From positions 1-64,000 of the forward strand of contig JAQGBZ010000089.1 in the NCBI GenBank assembly GCA_034687125.1: DNA of 64,000 nt, written 5' to 3'. A program made the position numbers and the translations under genes. This DNA is from Neelides folsomi. Lineage: Eukaryota; Arthropoda; Collembola; Neelipleona; Neelidae. Shown one piece after another: positions 1 through 10,685 of the stretch; the stretch's first letter is position 1; every line of letters starts with the position of its first letter. The notes beneath the pieces were generated by a model, which made no database searches, was not told the origin of the DNA, and saw only the letters and a list, made by a program, of their open reading frames with translations.

Positions 1-31
1 GGTTATTTTATAATTTTCCTATCTTAATACA

Positions 32-1128
32 TTACTGACTTTCTCCATTGGGACATATTAGTTTTGCCACGCTGTATGGTAAAAGTACACGTTTATACAA
101 TAATGAACTAATTGGAAGAATTACATTTTTAGTTGGCTCATCTTTAATGATGTACATGATAAGAGCAGTACTGTCAATTGGATAGTGAAGAATACAAGAT
201 TTGTTGAGATATTCTTTACAAGTTAATTCAAATGATAAATCATTTGACTCAATTTTTTCAACTATAATTACACTATTATTAATTGTAATAAAGCAATTAT
301 CACCAGGGTTTTACTTATTTTACAGTTTTTAAATATTATATATTTAATTTCGGATTATTGGAATTTCTTAAATATTTTTTTATAGTCTGCATGTGATTTT
401 CGAATGGAAATGTACTAAAATTTTCGAGGGGACCAAAATTTAAACAATCATTAGCTAAATATAATAAACTGTGAACATTGTAAATCAAAAAGCCATTAAT
501 ATAATGTTTTAACGAATCAATAACAAATTTCTTTAATAAATTATTTGCCAAACTTTTCCATTGATTGATGCTTTGTCTGATAACAATATATATATATACC
601 AGCGTGAAATAATTAGTAATGTTTATAAATTAAGAAATCAATTTGTTTCAAAGTGAAACTACAGAAGTATAAATTAAAAAGAGTCGAAATTCTGTAGCTT
701 TGAAAAAATCTATTTCACTTAACAATCTTGTTTTTCGTGAAAATTCATGAGGAATTAAACGTTTAAAGCTCAATAACGAAGCACTAATTGATTCAGATAT
801 ACGGCTAGGAACACGGCATGTAAAAGGGCCTTTAATCTTAGATTTAATTAATTTTTTAGTTATTCCATTGCAAATAAAATGTAAGTAATCAAGTGGAAAC
901 TGGGATACCAAACCTAATTCTAATTAAAGGGAATTATATACATGGTGGTAAATATCAATTTTTGATCTGAAACTCGTCTGATCTAAGGGTACAATTTCCA
1001 TTTGAATGAATAACTCTTTTACCATCCCATTTTCCTTCACTAATACATTTCTCACAACCATGATAAGCATTATGTTGTTTACAACCTTTTACATAACTCT
1101 TTGCATCATTAGTAAAACATTTAATAAC
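32..1128 (-). pseudogene. Decayed transposase-like gene (DNA-transposon relic)
   Basis: Several minus-strand reading-frame pieces follow one another in the order of a transposase-like protein that is widespread in arthropods. At 1128-955 there is a cysteine-rich block containing KGCKQHNAYHGCEKC and GKRVIHSNG. At 911-648 there is a block with FPLDYLHFICNGITKKL, KGPFTCRVPS and KATEFRLFLIYT. At 551-336 there is YNVHSLLYLANDCLNFGPLE followed by STFPFENHMQTIKKYLR. At 304-32 there is a C-terminal piece ending in a stop. The pieces lie in different frames or are separated by stops, so the copy is broken by at least three disruptions and is probably not functional. I recognise the family from memory of proteins annotated as transposase domain-containing, but cannot assign the superfamily. 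No terminal inverted repeats are visible and the left end may be cut by the window edge. Confidence 0.75.
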
Positions 1129-1206
1129 AATTTAATACATTTCTAATGCGATTGAGACACGAAGGAATTAAAGAACCTAAAATAACACAAATATCCTCGT
1201 CATTTA

Positions 1207-1431
1207 TTATTTAATTAGTGAATTAAAATATTGTATAAATATAAAATACTTACATTGTGGATTCTCAAAGATAAAATTGTCGTTATTTAATTGTAGTTCC
1301 TCTTCTTGTTGTGAATTAGACTCAGGCGTTTTTTCGATTAAAGCGCAAATTGCCTGAGCGAAGTTTTCTATAAAATTGTACGAGAATGTTAAATTCCAAT
1401 TTACATATTTAATAACAATTATGATATACAT
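1207..1431 (-). other. Short open frame between transposase relics, unassigned
   Basis: A 74-codon minus-strand frame holds an acidic, glutamine-rich stretch (QQEEELQLNNDNF). It lies just upstream, in the minus-strand sense, of the transposase relic. It could be another exon or a decayed part of the same gene. I do not recognise it. Confidence 0.3.
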
Positions 1432-1464
1432 ATTTAATTAAATATTACTTATTTATATATTTGC

Positions 1465-1700
1465 GTATTTTAATATTTTCACCCGATGATTGATCCAATC
1501 ATTGTGAGGAGTTGTTTACTTAAGGATGAATTTGCTCAGTATTGCCACAGAACCATTTGGCCACTTGCAATAATCTTTGGTTTTGTTTCCTTCTAATCCC
1601 TTATATATCCAAGTTATTGGGACACACTTAATGGGACGATTATCGTCTTTAATAAACTTCACAACCGCAAATAAATATTTGGAACTCGTTAAGCTTAGTT
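1465..1700 (-). pseudogene. Relic of the N-terminal domain seen in DUF4806-type proteins
   Basis: Read on the minus strand, this stretch gives FAVVKFIKDDNRPIKCVP, then TWIYKG, a CKWPNG block and, after an in-frame stop, DWINHRVKILKY. This order (FAVV.F..D, W.., C.WP, W....V.IL.Y) resembles the N-terminal domain of arthropod proteins that often carry DUF4806 and are spread with transposons. The in-frame stop shows it is decayed. It may belong to the same relic as the transposase pieces at 32-1128 or to a second insertion. The assignment is from memory of the pattern. Confidence 0.45.
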
Positions 1701-1789
1701 TAATTAACTTTTGACTATCTAGAAAAAATCCCTACTTTAAAATGGCGTCCGCGTCACTGGAATGACTTTAAAATGCTGTTTACTACATG

Positions 1790-2215
1790 TCATGCGCCAG
1801 AAAAATTTGACGGACAACTTATTGTATTACCATATTGTACCAATTGGACTTATTGTACTTATTGGAAAACAATATTGGATCTACCATTATCGACCCAATG
1901 CAGGATAAATATTGTTAAAAAAGTTAAATCCAATATTGGGACAATACAGTTTAGAAATTGGATAACAATATTGGATTTATCTTGGATCTACCAATTTCGA
2001 TCCAATGCAGGATACACATTGTTTAATAACATATTGTTAAAAAAGTTGAATCCAATATTGGTCCAATATGGGTTAATTATCGGTTGTAGTTACATTGTTT
2101 TCCACTTTAATAACCTTATTGGACCATTGTATTTTTGCCAATAAATACCAATTTATCAACACCTATCCAACATCCAACACAAATACAATATTGTTACAAT
2201 ATTGGAATGTTTGCA
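1790..2215. repeat. Tandem repeat rich in the palindrome CCAATATTGG
   Basis: The stretch contains at least two diverged copies of a unit of roughly 100-120 bp. Each runs from CAATATTGGAT through ATCTACCA, a CGA/TCGATCCAATGCAGGATA block and a GTTAAAAAAGTT block to AATCCAATATTGG. Copies start near 1869 and 1969. Further CCAATATTGG-like palindromes and half sites (CCAATATGG, CCAATTGG) continue to about 2210. It looks like part of a repeat family or the subterminal array of a non-autonomous element. A 123-codon open frame runs through it but reflects the repeat, not a gene. Confidence 0.75.
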
Positions 2216-2217
2216 AG

Positions 2218-2249
2218 TATAATTGATTTTCATTAAGATACAAATATTC
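2218..2249 (+). repeat. Direct repeat, left copy
   Basis: A 32 bp sequence beginning TATAATTGATTTTCATTAAG recurs at 3101-3132 with three mismatches in the same orientation. The two copies bracket a segment of about 850 bp holding a broken open frame. Confidence 0.7.
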
Positions 2250-2594
2250 TAAAATCCTAATTAGAACTACCAAGCCGGAACGCTGAAACGAAGTTTCTAG
2301 AAACTAAAGCTTTTCATCATAATCAAAAATCAAGTGCATTAGCAAATGTAATTAATTAGTAAAGCGATATAATGGTGTTAGTGTGTTAGTGTTAGTGCTA
2401 GCTTTAGATTTTTTTAAATTTTACAATCTTATAATCCAATCGTATCATGCGAACATTTCCCTATTTTAACTTTCTTAATGTTTTCAAAATGAGAAAGTAA
2501 GTTTTTTAATATAAACTTTTGTTATTTTTTATTTTGTTTTATCTATCATTAGTTCTTTATTAAATTATCATCAGTTTAAATAATAATGTCCCAA

Positions 2595-3044
2595 TGTATT
2601 CCCAGCAATTGAACTTTCGAAATCATCTTGGACTTTCGTTCAAAAGAAAAGACTTTCAGCTGGAGGTGAAGAACTGTACGACAAGAACCCAAAACATATA
2701 AAAAAATCATCCTCAAAGTTGCATGCAAAACGCAAATCAAAACATAAACTTGAAGGATCCAAAAGCAAGGATACCATTGGAGAGGATAAGGAAGAGGAAA
2801 TAAAGCCAAATCTTTTGAACCTCCACCAGACGACGATGTAGAAGCCGTGGACGAAGAGAAAAATGAACCACCACCTCAATACAATGCGTGGAACAACAGA
2901 AATAATAATAATGGCACGGCCAACAGAATGTGTGGAAAAGGGCTATCGTTTTTGGAATAGTTTATTGCGTATGCCTTGTTATATTGGTAATTCTTGGGGC
3001 GATACTTCCTAAAGGCGACATAAAGAAAACACAAACTAACTAAT
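2595..3044 (+). pseudogene. Broken gene for a small lysine/acid-rich protein with a C-terminal membrane anchor
   Basis: Three plus-strand frame segments read like one protein. The first has KKRLSAGGEELYDKNPKH, then a lysine-rich part and EDKEEEIKPN. The second has FEPPPDDDVEAVDEEKNEPP and an Asn-rich run. The third is a hydrophobic helix (GIVYCVCLVILVILGAIL) with a short hydrophilic tail and a stop at about 3044. Joining them needs two frame changes, at about 2810 and about 2910, so this is a pseudogene, a mis-sequenced gene, or one with introns I cannot place. No family is recognised. The direct repeats at 2218 and 3101 flank it. An upstream start codon is not certain. Confidence 0.4.
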
Positions 3045-3100
3045 TCATTCATATTATGGATTTTAAAAAATTATAAAATTGAAAATACAACGAATAATTA

Positions 3101-3132
3101 TATAATCGATTTTCATTAAGACGCAAATATTC
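3101..3132 (+). repeat. Direct repeat, right copy
   Basis: This matches 2218-2249 at 29 of 32 positions by eye, in direct orientation. Confidence 0.7.
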
Positions 3133-3339
3133 CATTAAATAAAAAAGCTATACTCATCATTTAGCAATATTGTAATAGCATTTAAATTACTACATTATGC
3201 TAATTGAGTAAATTCAGCGAATTAAAATGAAACCTTAATTAAAAGCAATCTGTACAATTATACAAATACCTTAATTTTTAAGGCAGCTACTTTGTAGTTA
3301 TAATAATAAAAAAATTTTTAAATTTTATAAAATGATTTT

Positions 3340-3740
3340 CACTTCTTGGCTCCCCATTCTCTCTTTTAAGAGTTCTTTGAAAGAGCCACAACAGCGGCAT
3401 TTAACAAAGGCGTTTCCCGTACAACAAAAGTTTTTTACGGTCCTTCGAGGCTTTTATTAAGCCGTTAAATCTTCCATCCGGCGATCTTGCCCTTTTCTCC
3501 CTTCCCACTATACAACATTCATTGGCCAACAACTTATAATTTTATATAGAGGTCATATGTACGGAACTACAATTTCTCCCTTTCACTCCCACTCTGAAGA
3601 ATACCGCAGTTTGAGAACTTTCACTGACATCATCTGCGTTCTCTGCGTTCTTCTCATCTTCTTTGACGTTCAAATCTTCCCCTGCGTCATGAATTTTTCA
3701 ATCAAACCTTTTAAATACAACGTTCAATAATGGAGATTTT
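3340..3740. other. GC-richer island with short unassigned frames
   Basis: This patch is clearly richer in G+C than its flanks. On the minus strand one short frame reads GEDLNVKEDEKNAENADDV and on to a stop near 3555. Another reads NAFVKCRCCGSFKELL near 3370-3430. On the plus strand a 57-codon frame starts at about 3559. I recognise none of them. It could be exons of an unseen gene, a decayed gene, or a promoter region. Confidence 0.3.
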
Positions 3741-3962
3741 AGAATTTGTTTGAGATTTATATAAACTTGGGGTTATTTCTTATAAGTAATTTCTAATAAT
3801 TTTATATATGTTGTATAGGTATGTAACTTTCTGTTTCGTTATTATGTAACATTTGATTAGTTTTAACTTTCATTAATTTTAGTTTTGATAGAATCCTGGA
3901 ATTCCGATTGAAACTTGGAAGAAAATGCTAAAAGTTTTGATAACTTGATTAAAATAAGTATA

Positions 3963-4379
3963 CTACTCGTGAGCACGGGAGTTGTCAAAATCCCTTTTAC
4001 GACTACCTTACATTCTTTTCTCAAATTATTCAGTATATCACATTTTGCACTTTAATTAATCATTAGTTTATTTGAAAATATAATATAAATTGAAATTAAC
4101 AAAAGATTTTAAATTAAACTTGTCAGAGATTGGTCTCTTCTATACCTCAGAGAACCCGTGAGCAAATTAAAGCTAGGGGTGACGTTACCAAGTATTAGAT
4201 TTTTCTTATAGTTAAAGTTTTAATTTCATTTAAAATCTTTTGTTAATTTCAATTTATATTATATTTTCGAATAAACTAATGATTAATTAAAGTGCAAAAT
4301 GTGATATACTGAATAATTTGAGAAAAGAATGCAAGGTAGTCGTAAAAGAGATTTTGACAACTCCCGTGCTCATGAGTAG
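3963..4379. mobile_element. MITE with ~158 bp inverted arms and TA target duplication
   Basis: The left arm (3963-4120) and right arm (about 4221-4379) are near-perfect inverted repeats. The outer ends are CTACTCRTGAGCACGGGAG and its complement. The arms continue through a TTTTACGACTACCTT block and a TTAACAAAAGATTTTAAA block. The spacer is about 100 bp. The dinucleotide TA sits directly outside both ends (3961-3962 and 4380-4381), as expected for Tc1/mariner-type insertion. There is no coding capacity, so it is non-autonomous. The close similarity of the arms suggests a fairly young insertion. It ends 94 bp before the first visible FANCD2 exon. Confidence 0.85.
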
Positions 4380-4473
4380 TATTTTCTTAACATGATGTTT
4401 AACCTTTTATTATTATTAATTTCGTGAACATTGATTAAACTGTTTGTTGCTAATAAATTAATTCACCTTGTAG

Positions 4474-7400
4474 GAAATTGTTTTTAACAATGAGTCCATA
4501 TGAAGCTCAAGATATTACTTGCAATCTCGCCAGTATTTTAATGTGAGTTATTTTAACGAATAAGTTAAGTTCAAGAGTTATTAGAAAAATTATCTTAATG
4601 TATAATATTTTTTTAGAAATGATTATCCATTGGCTCGAAACACAGTTTTAAATATTTTGGAAAAATTATCAGAAGTGGATTCAAAAAAGCTTTTAATGTT
4701 TTCTCCTCAACTTATGGTAAAAAGTTTATTCCATTTTATTCAGGGTTCTATTTTAAATGAATTTTTAATTATAGTCTTTATGTTAATTATGTTTATAATA
4801 ACGTTTGCTGTTGTGATTAACTATTAATTTTGTGTAAATTCAGGGTATTTTGGAATACGTGATGAGATTCCCACCAGCTCAAATTAGACAATTGATGAAC
4901 GTTTTGGCAACTTTGGCCCATATTGATGATTGTGCAGAATCTGACCGTTACCGAATGGAATTTTCAATTTTGCTTCGAAAGCAACTTACTCACGTTAACG
5001 TCCACACGCGTTGTTTTGGAATTCTCGGAGTTATTGCGACAATCCAACAGCTCTCGTTAAAGACTAACATGAAGGAGCAAAAATGTGATTGAAAACTGAT
5101 GATTCGATATCAATTTATTTTATTTAATTTTTTAATTAGTTGCATTTCTAATTTAATTTACTTCATTTAGCTAAAATTGAAGATATACTTTATCTCGCAT
5201 GGAAGCTTGTGGAAAGAGATGAAAATCCCTGTTCCATCTTTTTTGATGAGTTTTCCAAAATTATTGATACAACCCCTATTGAAATATGTGTAGAGTTTCG
5301 CGACATAATTTTGAGCAAATTCGAGGTTTGTTATAAATTCGCCAATTAATTGCTTTAAATCACTTATTGAATGTTAATACAAATTGCATAAATGTAAAGT
5401 TGTTGAGTTACAATATCGTTTGATTGGATTGGACTTTTAAGATGTATTGGACTTTACCCGCTGAAGAAATAAATACTGAAAAAATCGAAGGAAAACTTCG
5501 ATTAGCCGTTGAATTTGATGCTAACAAGGAAATCAAAAGGGACAAAGTTGTTATCAATATGGAAGGCAGGCCATTGGGAATGAGCAATCTTGTCATTCCA
5601 TCTCATTTAAGACTCGCCCAATTGTTGCAAAAGCGACTTAATAAATTCGATGATATGGATGCACTCCTTGGGAGTCCTATTCTAATGCCGGATCTTAAAT
5701 GTAATTAATGTCTTATTATCATTTAATCATGCAAATATTTAAAAGTTAAATCAATAAAGATTCATCGAATGAAAAGTTCAATTCAATTAACTTTTTTTAA
5801 AATTTCCAGTGTATTATTCAAGTGATAGTTTAAATGCTTGTACGATGGCTCAAAGATCCAGTTTGGGTCAACATTTGGTCCTGGCTCTCAATTTCTTCCG
5901 TGAGGCCATTTCAGCTTTCATTTCCTCTGACGACGTTGAGCTGAAGATCAAAATTTGGCTCCGTTTGGAAAATGTCATTTTTCTTCAAAAGATATTTGCG
6001 GATAATTTTCATTTGTTTCCCAATCTCCCCTGTGCATACGTTTCTGAAAAGAGTGGAGTTTTGACTGCGGTGGGTCGTTCTGCTCAAAAGGGGAGGAAGA
6101 AGAAGAGAAGCAATGGATTAGAACTTAAGAGGAAGCCAATTAGTGCGACGTTCATTGAAGATGATGAGGAACCAACTAGCAGTAATGCAGTTGCCACATT
6201 GCGAACTCAAAAATCTCAGACTCAAGTAGAAGAAGAAGAAATTGAAATTGACGTTCCAACAAAAGAGGACGAAAGTTCTTCGAATATTGAAAACGCATAT
6301 CTACCAAGATTTATTATTCCCCATTTGAGGAAATTTGATAAACAAGTAATTGCCTTTAATTATTAAAGTTTAATAGGAACAAATATTTGTATAAAGTATC
6401 AATTTTACAACATTAAAGCATAATGATAATTACAATTTACTTTATGAATATTCGTGTATTATGCTTGATTGTTTTTTCTCAACTAAGGTTTTCACAATGC
6501 TCACTGCTAAATTTTCTCTGGCTCCACTTCGAGTTGATTTTACTGATGTTTTGACGAATATTACAAAGAATGCAAATTCGTTCATTGCTGATGTTGAAAG
6601 TGTAAGACCACTTTATTTAATGATATTGATTCAATTTTATACGCAATATTAAATGCACAAAAAATGTTAATTTTAATTTGATATGAATTTAGCTAAATAT
6701 TGAAACTTTGATATTTCTCTTATTGGAAATGAATGAACAAATGAGCGACAAGAACTCAAAGTTTAACATTTTTGGGATTAAAGGTCTCATTCAGTCATTG
6801 TGCTCACATTTGGACTATTTATTTGGAACATTCAAGGTAAATTAAGTTTCGTAAACTATTCTTCAGAAAAAGAGCCGCAACGAACGATCTATTAGTAAAT
6901 TATTTATCAAATCATAAAATTAATTTTTGACATAAAAGAGTTTGGCTTTAATTATTGTACTAAAAAATAATTATACTTTTCAGTAAATTATTTACATGTT
7001 CACAGATAACTCTTAGTCTTCCCATTTTATCAGATCTATTCAAATTTACTTTTGTTTCAGAAAGAAAAGGTTCGAGGTAAAGGGAAAAAAATCGAGGGTT
7101 GCGTGAAGTTGATTTTCAAAACGCTTTCTAAATGCTTTGAGGAAATCAAAGGTCGGAAGGGAGAGGAGAAAGAGAAGTTTCTTTGGAAGGCCATCAACTC
7201 CATCGTGAAGAATCGTCATAACACGCAAGAGAGAAACGTCAAAGATACTTCGTTTTCACACAGAATCAAAAAGCTGGTCGATTATCTTACCAGCTTTGAA
7301 GCGGATATGAAGGATCCATTGTGTGCGGTCGAACATGTGAAAATGTTCAAAATTATCTACGAACTCCTTGACTCAAATGATGTGGTCGGAGATGGCTTAA

Positions 7401-9104
7401 GTAAATTATATAAAATTCTATCATTCTAATTATAAATCCATATACCTACTGACAAGTACAAGTATGACAGTATTTTTATATAGAGGAAAAGATTTTATAT
7501 TAACCAGCAATTTGATTCATTAGAAAACATTTGTGAAGTTTATTTAAAACGCCGATGGAAACTTGGATCATCACAAATTGAACTTTTCCTCAAATCATGG
7601 TTCCTGACATCACCTGAACTCGACACAATTAAATTTGTGACTCGAAGCCTTATGCCATATGGATCGACTGAAAATGAGACTGATGTGGTCATCCCTTTTA
7701 CAGAGACATTTCAAACTTGTAATAAGAGCAATTTCCATACGTGGTATTCCGTCCTCATCTCCACTCTCGCACAACACGTCCACAAATACGTAATATTTCA
7801 TAAATACCATGAACTTGCATATAAAGACTAAAATGCTGTAACTATTATTTTATTTATTAGTTTTAGGATGAAGCTTAAGTATTAGGCATATCCATTAATT
7901 ATCGCAATGAATTAATTTGCATTGGTAATTAGGCTTTGATCGGCTGTAGACCATATTTAATATTTATTGCTTTGGGCATACTTTGGGCTACTTTGAAAGG
8001 AAAATTGGGGAAGTTTATTTGAAGTGGAGGATTTTTATGACGTTGGCTTAAAAGCAGAAATTCATTAGATAGAAATGAAGGCACTCGAGTGTGATTTTAT
8101 TACCTTGTAGATTACACACTTTAATTTTCATTCTAGGGAAAGAAGACAATCGATGTGGAGGATTCAAAAGGATTTTGGAAAACTGCCGTTAAAATTTATA
8201 AATCCTTAATTAACGTTTCAAAGCTTGAGAAGAAAGGGATGGTTTTAGCCTCGCTCTTGAAAGTAATTAAAATTCATTATCATTTTTACATAATTTATCT
8301 CTTTTTCATAATCCGCGATTTAATAACTTCACATTTAACAATGTTTTCAAATGGGGTTTTAAATATTAAGTTTCTGTTTTAATTTTTTAGTATTCAAGGA
8401 TTTTTGTTGAAGCATTGACTCTGCATGGAATTAAAATGCTCGAACCGCGAGTTTGGTCAATTAACGTTCAAGAATCTAAGAACTTTTTGAAAAACATCCA
8501 AGGTAAGAAAAACATTAATCAAAATTAATTAAATGAATTATTTTTACAATCTGTCATGTAATGTAAAATCTAAATATCATATAAAATATACTGAATGCTG
8601 TAATCTTTTTTTCAATAGCTTGTACGAGAAAGCTTCATTCAATTTGCGAATACTCAAAGGTAAGGCAAAAAACCATAATATCCGAAAAATATAAAAGCCC
8701 CTGTATCATTTTTTTGCATAATAAAAATTTCGTATTGTCAAAAATAAATTTCTATTTTTGAAAAGGACGGGCGAAATGTGCGGATGATGCGAAACGTTCC
8801 TTTGGTTAAAAAGGCTTTAGAAATTTTCCTATATAAGATGAGGGAAGTTTTGGCTCTGAATGGATTCTCGAACTTGATGAATCTGGGCTCATTGAAACAC
8901 AGAGATTTGAATGGAAAGGTCGTGTCGAGTCAAGCCTTTATGCCCTCAGAAGATGAAGAGGAAGAAAGCAGCAAAAGTGCTGAAGAGATGGAGATTGAAA
9001 TTGGCGCCGACGAAGTTTTGTTTTCTGATAATGAGTTAGAGTCAGAGAATGAGGATTCAAACGGCGCTATTTCATTCACAGCATTGGAAAATCCGGAGTT
9101 TTAG
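4474..9104 (+). CDS. FANCD2: FANCD2 (Fanconi anaemia group D2), C-terminal two thirds
   Basis: FANCD2 forms a DNA clamp with FANCI and is monoubiquitinated in interstrand crosslink repair. Fourteen exons can be joined in phase: 4474-4542, 4617-4716, 4844-5084, 5171-5325, 5442-5700, 5810-6345, 6488-6601, 6693-6836, 7061-7400, 7524-7789, 8137-8262, 8391-8502, 8619-8659, 8766-9104. They give about 947 residues that follow human FANCD2 from about residue 455 to the end. Landmarks are GILEYVMRFPPAQIRQLMNV, IFFDEFSKII, ALNFFREAISAF, NVPLVKKALEIFLYKMREVL, SLKHRDLNGK and an acidic tail. A basic stretch (KGRKKKRSN) could be a nuclear signal. The first exon has a good acceptor and enters in mid-codon, so upstream exons for the N-terminal ~450 residues are expected, but I do not see them. 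An in-exon ATG at 4491 is the only start candidate here. The lysine aligned with human K561 appears to be missing. Confidence 0.92.
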
Positions 9105-10685
9105 TTTTTGATTAATTTAATTCCATATAAAATAATTTCAATTTTAACAATTTTATCTTAAAGTTAATCTTACATTATTAAACATTTATCATTAATAATA
9201 TATTTTACTAATTGTAAATGTTATGTATAACTTTAAAATTTTAAAATTTTACCGGTTTATTATTAATGAAATAGAATTGTAGAAAATAGTTTTTTAACAA
9301 ATATTTTTAAAAGTGGATTGTATTGGCGTGATTGATATTTTCTGAATGGTATCCAATTCCATGTGATGCAAGTTACATTATTCATATTATAGGTAAGCTC
9401 CAAAAGGGCTGATTGTACAAAGGCTCATTGAATAAAATGGAATAGCCCTTTGAGATTTGGATGGGTTTTCATAACACGCACCTCAGCAAATTGAATAGAG
9501 AATCTCAGCAGATTCTTTTCACAAGATTTTCAATCAATTTGACATTTAGATTTATATTTGATCATAAAAACTCAATATTCGGATTATTAGAAAGCTGAGA
9601 TTTTCAAATTGAATTCCAATAAAAAGCAATCATTGAATTAGACCTAAAGTACCTCATCATTCTCGGACCCGGAGCTTTCTAAATCTTCAAAATATTTGTA
9701 GAATTTCATAAAAAATTCATTACAATGAATGGCGTCTTAAAAATTCAAATCATTTTATAATAAGATAAAATGCAAAATTTTTGAAAATGATCAGATTAGA
9801 ATTTCCTTATAAATTAAATTATTGGTAGTTTGTAATTTTGTAGAGTTGAGAGCTAACAAATTCAACTGTCGAAGTCTGTTTGGCAAGACCCCCCACAATC
9901 CCCAGATGAATAGGAAAATTGCGAATATCCGGCATAATTGACTCAATGTCCTTAATCTAATACAAGCAGCCCAAAGAACCTTGAAGGTTTGTAAAAGGAG
10001 TTGGAGTGATTGAATTAACTATTTTTCTTCTTTACAAATGATGTTACAAGTCTGTCTATCTGTCTTCTCTGGAAGCATCTTATTCGAACATAACGAACTA
10101 ATCCACCACATATACCTACAATACTATGCTTAATACTTATTATGAGAAATACAATTGTGTACAATTCCTTTATTATTATACAAAGACCTGGGCCACAAGA
10201 TGTTGACTGATCTTCTAACAGATCCTGTTCCTGACTTTACCGTTTCTTACTAATAAATTTAAAGGGTAGTTGGGCAAAGGAATTTGTGGAGTCAAAGCAT
10301 GCCAAAGTGTACCTAATGCGAAAGAGCAAGAAACCTTTACCAAAAGACCTTTTATACAACATAATAAATATAAGAATATTTAGGTAGTTGCTGATTGTGT
10401 GCAAGTGGAATTAAGCTAATTAACTCTGACGAGAGTTCTCTTTGTTCTCCAATGTTCCATTACTCCTTGTATTACTCACTCAGCCCTTTTAACTACTTCG
10501 TTCGTATTAGTGATGAGTAATCGAATTCCCTCCTCGTTTTCAGTCCTTACCTGCGGATTCGCCAGCTTTAACTGACAAAGCAAAGTCTCCAGTATTAAAA
10601 GCTTTGCTCCCAAATCCCAAATTACCATTTTGACACATTTAGAGTGAAAAGAGTGGAAGAGAAAATCATTTTCACATTTCCAAGA
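9105..10685. other. Intergenic spacer, FANCD2 to MMP
   Basis: AT-rich sequence holding the FANCD2 3' UTR and probably the MMP promoter. I see no open frame with recognisable content, no repeats of note and no RNA gene. Confidence 0.6.

Noticed and set aside
1773-2144. 123-codon plus-strand frame
   Set aside because: The translation simply reflects the CCAATATTGG repeat units; no protein family features.
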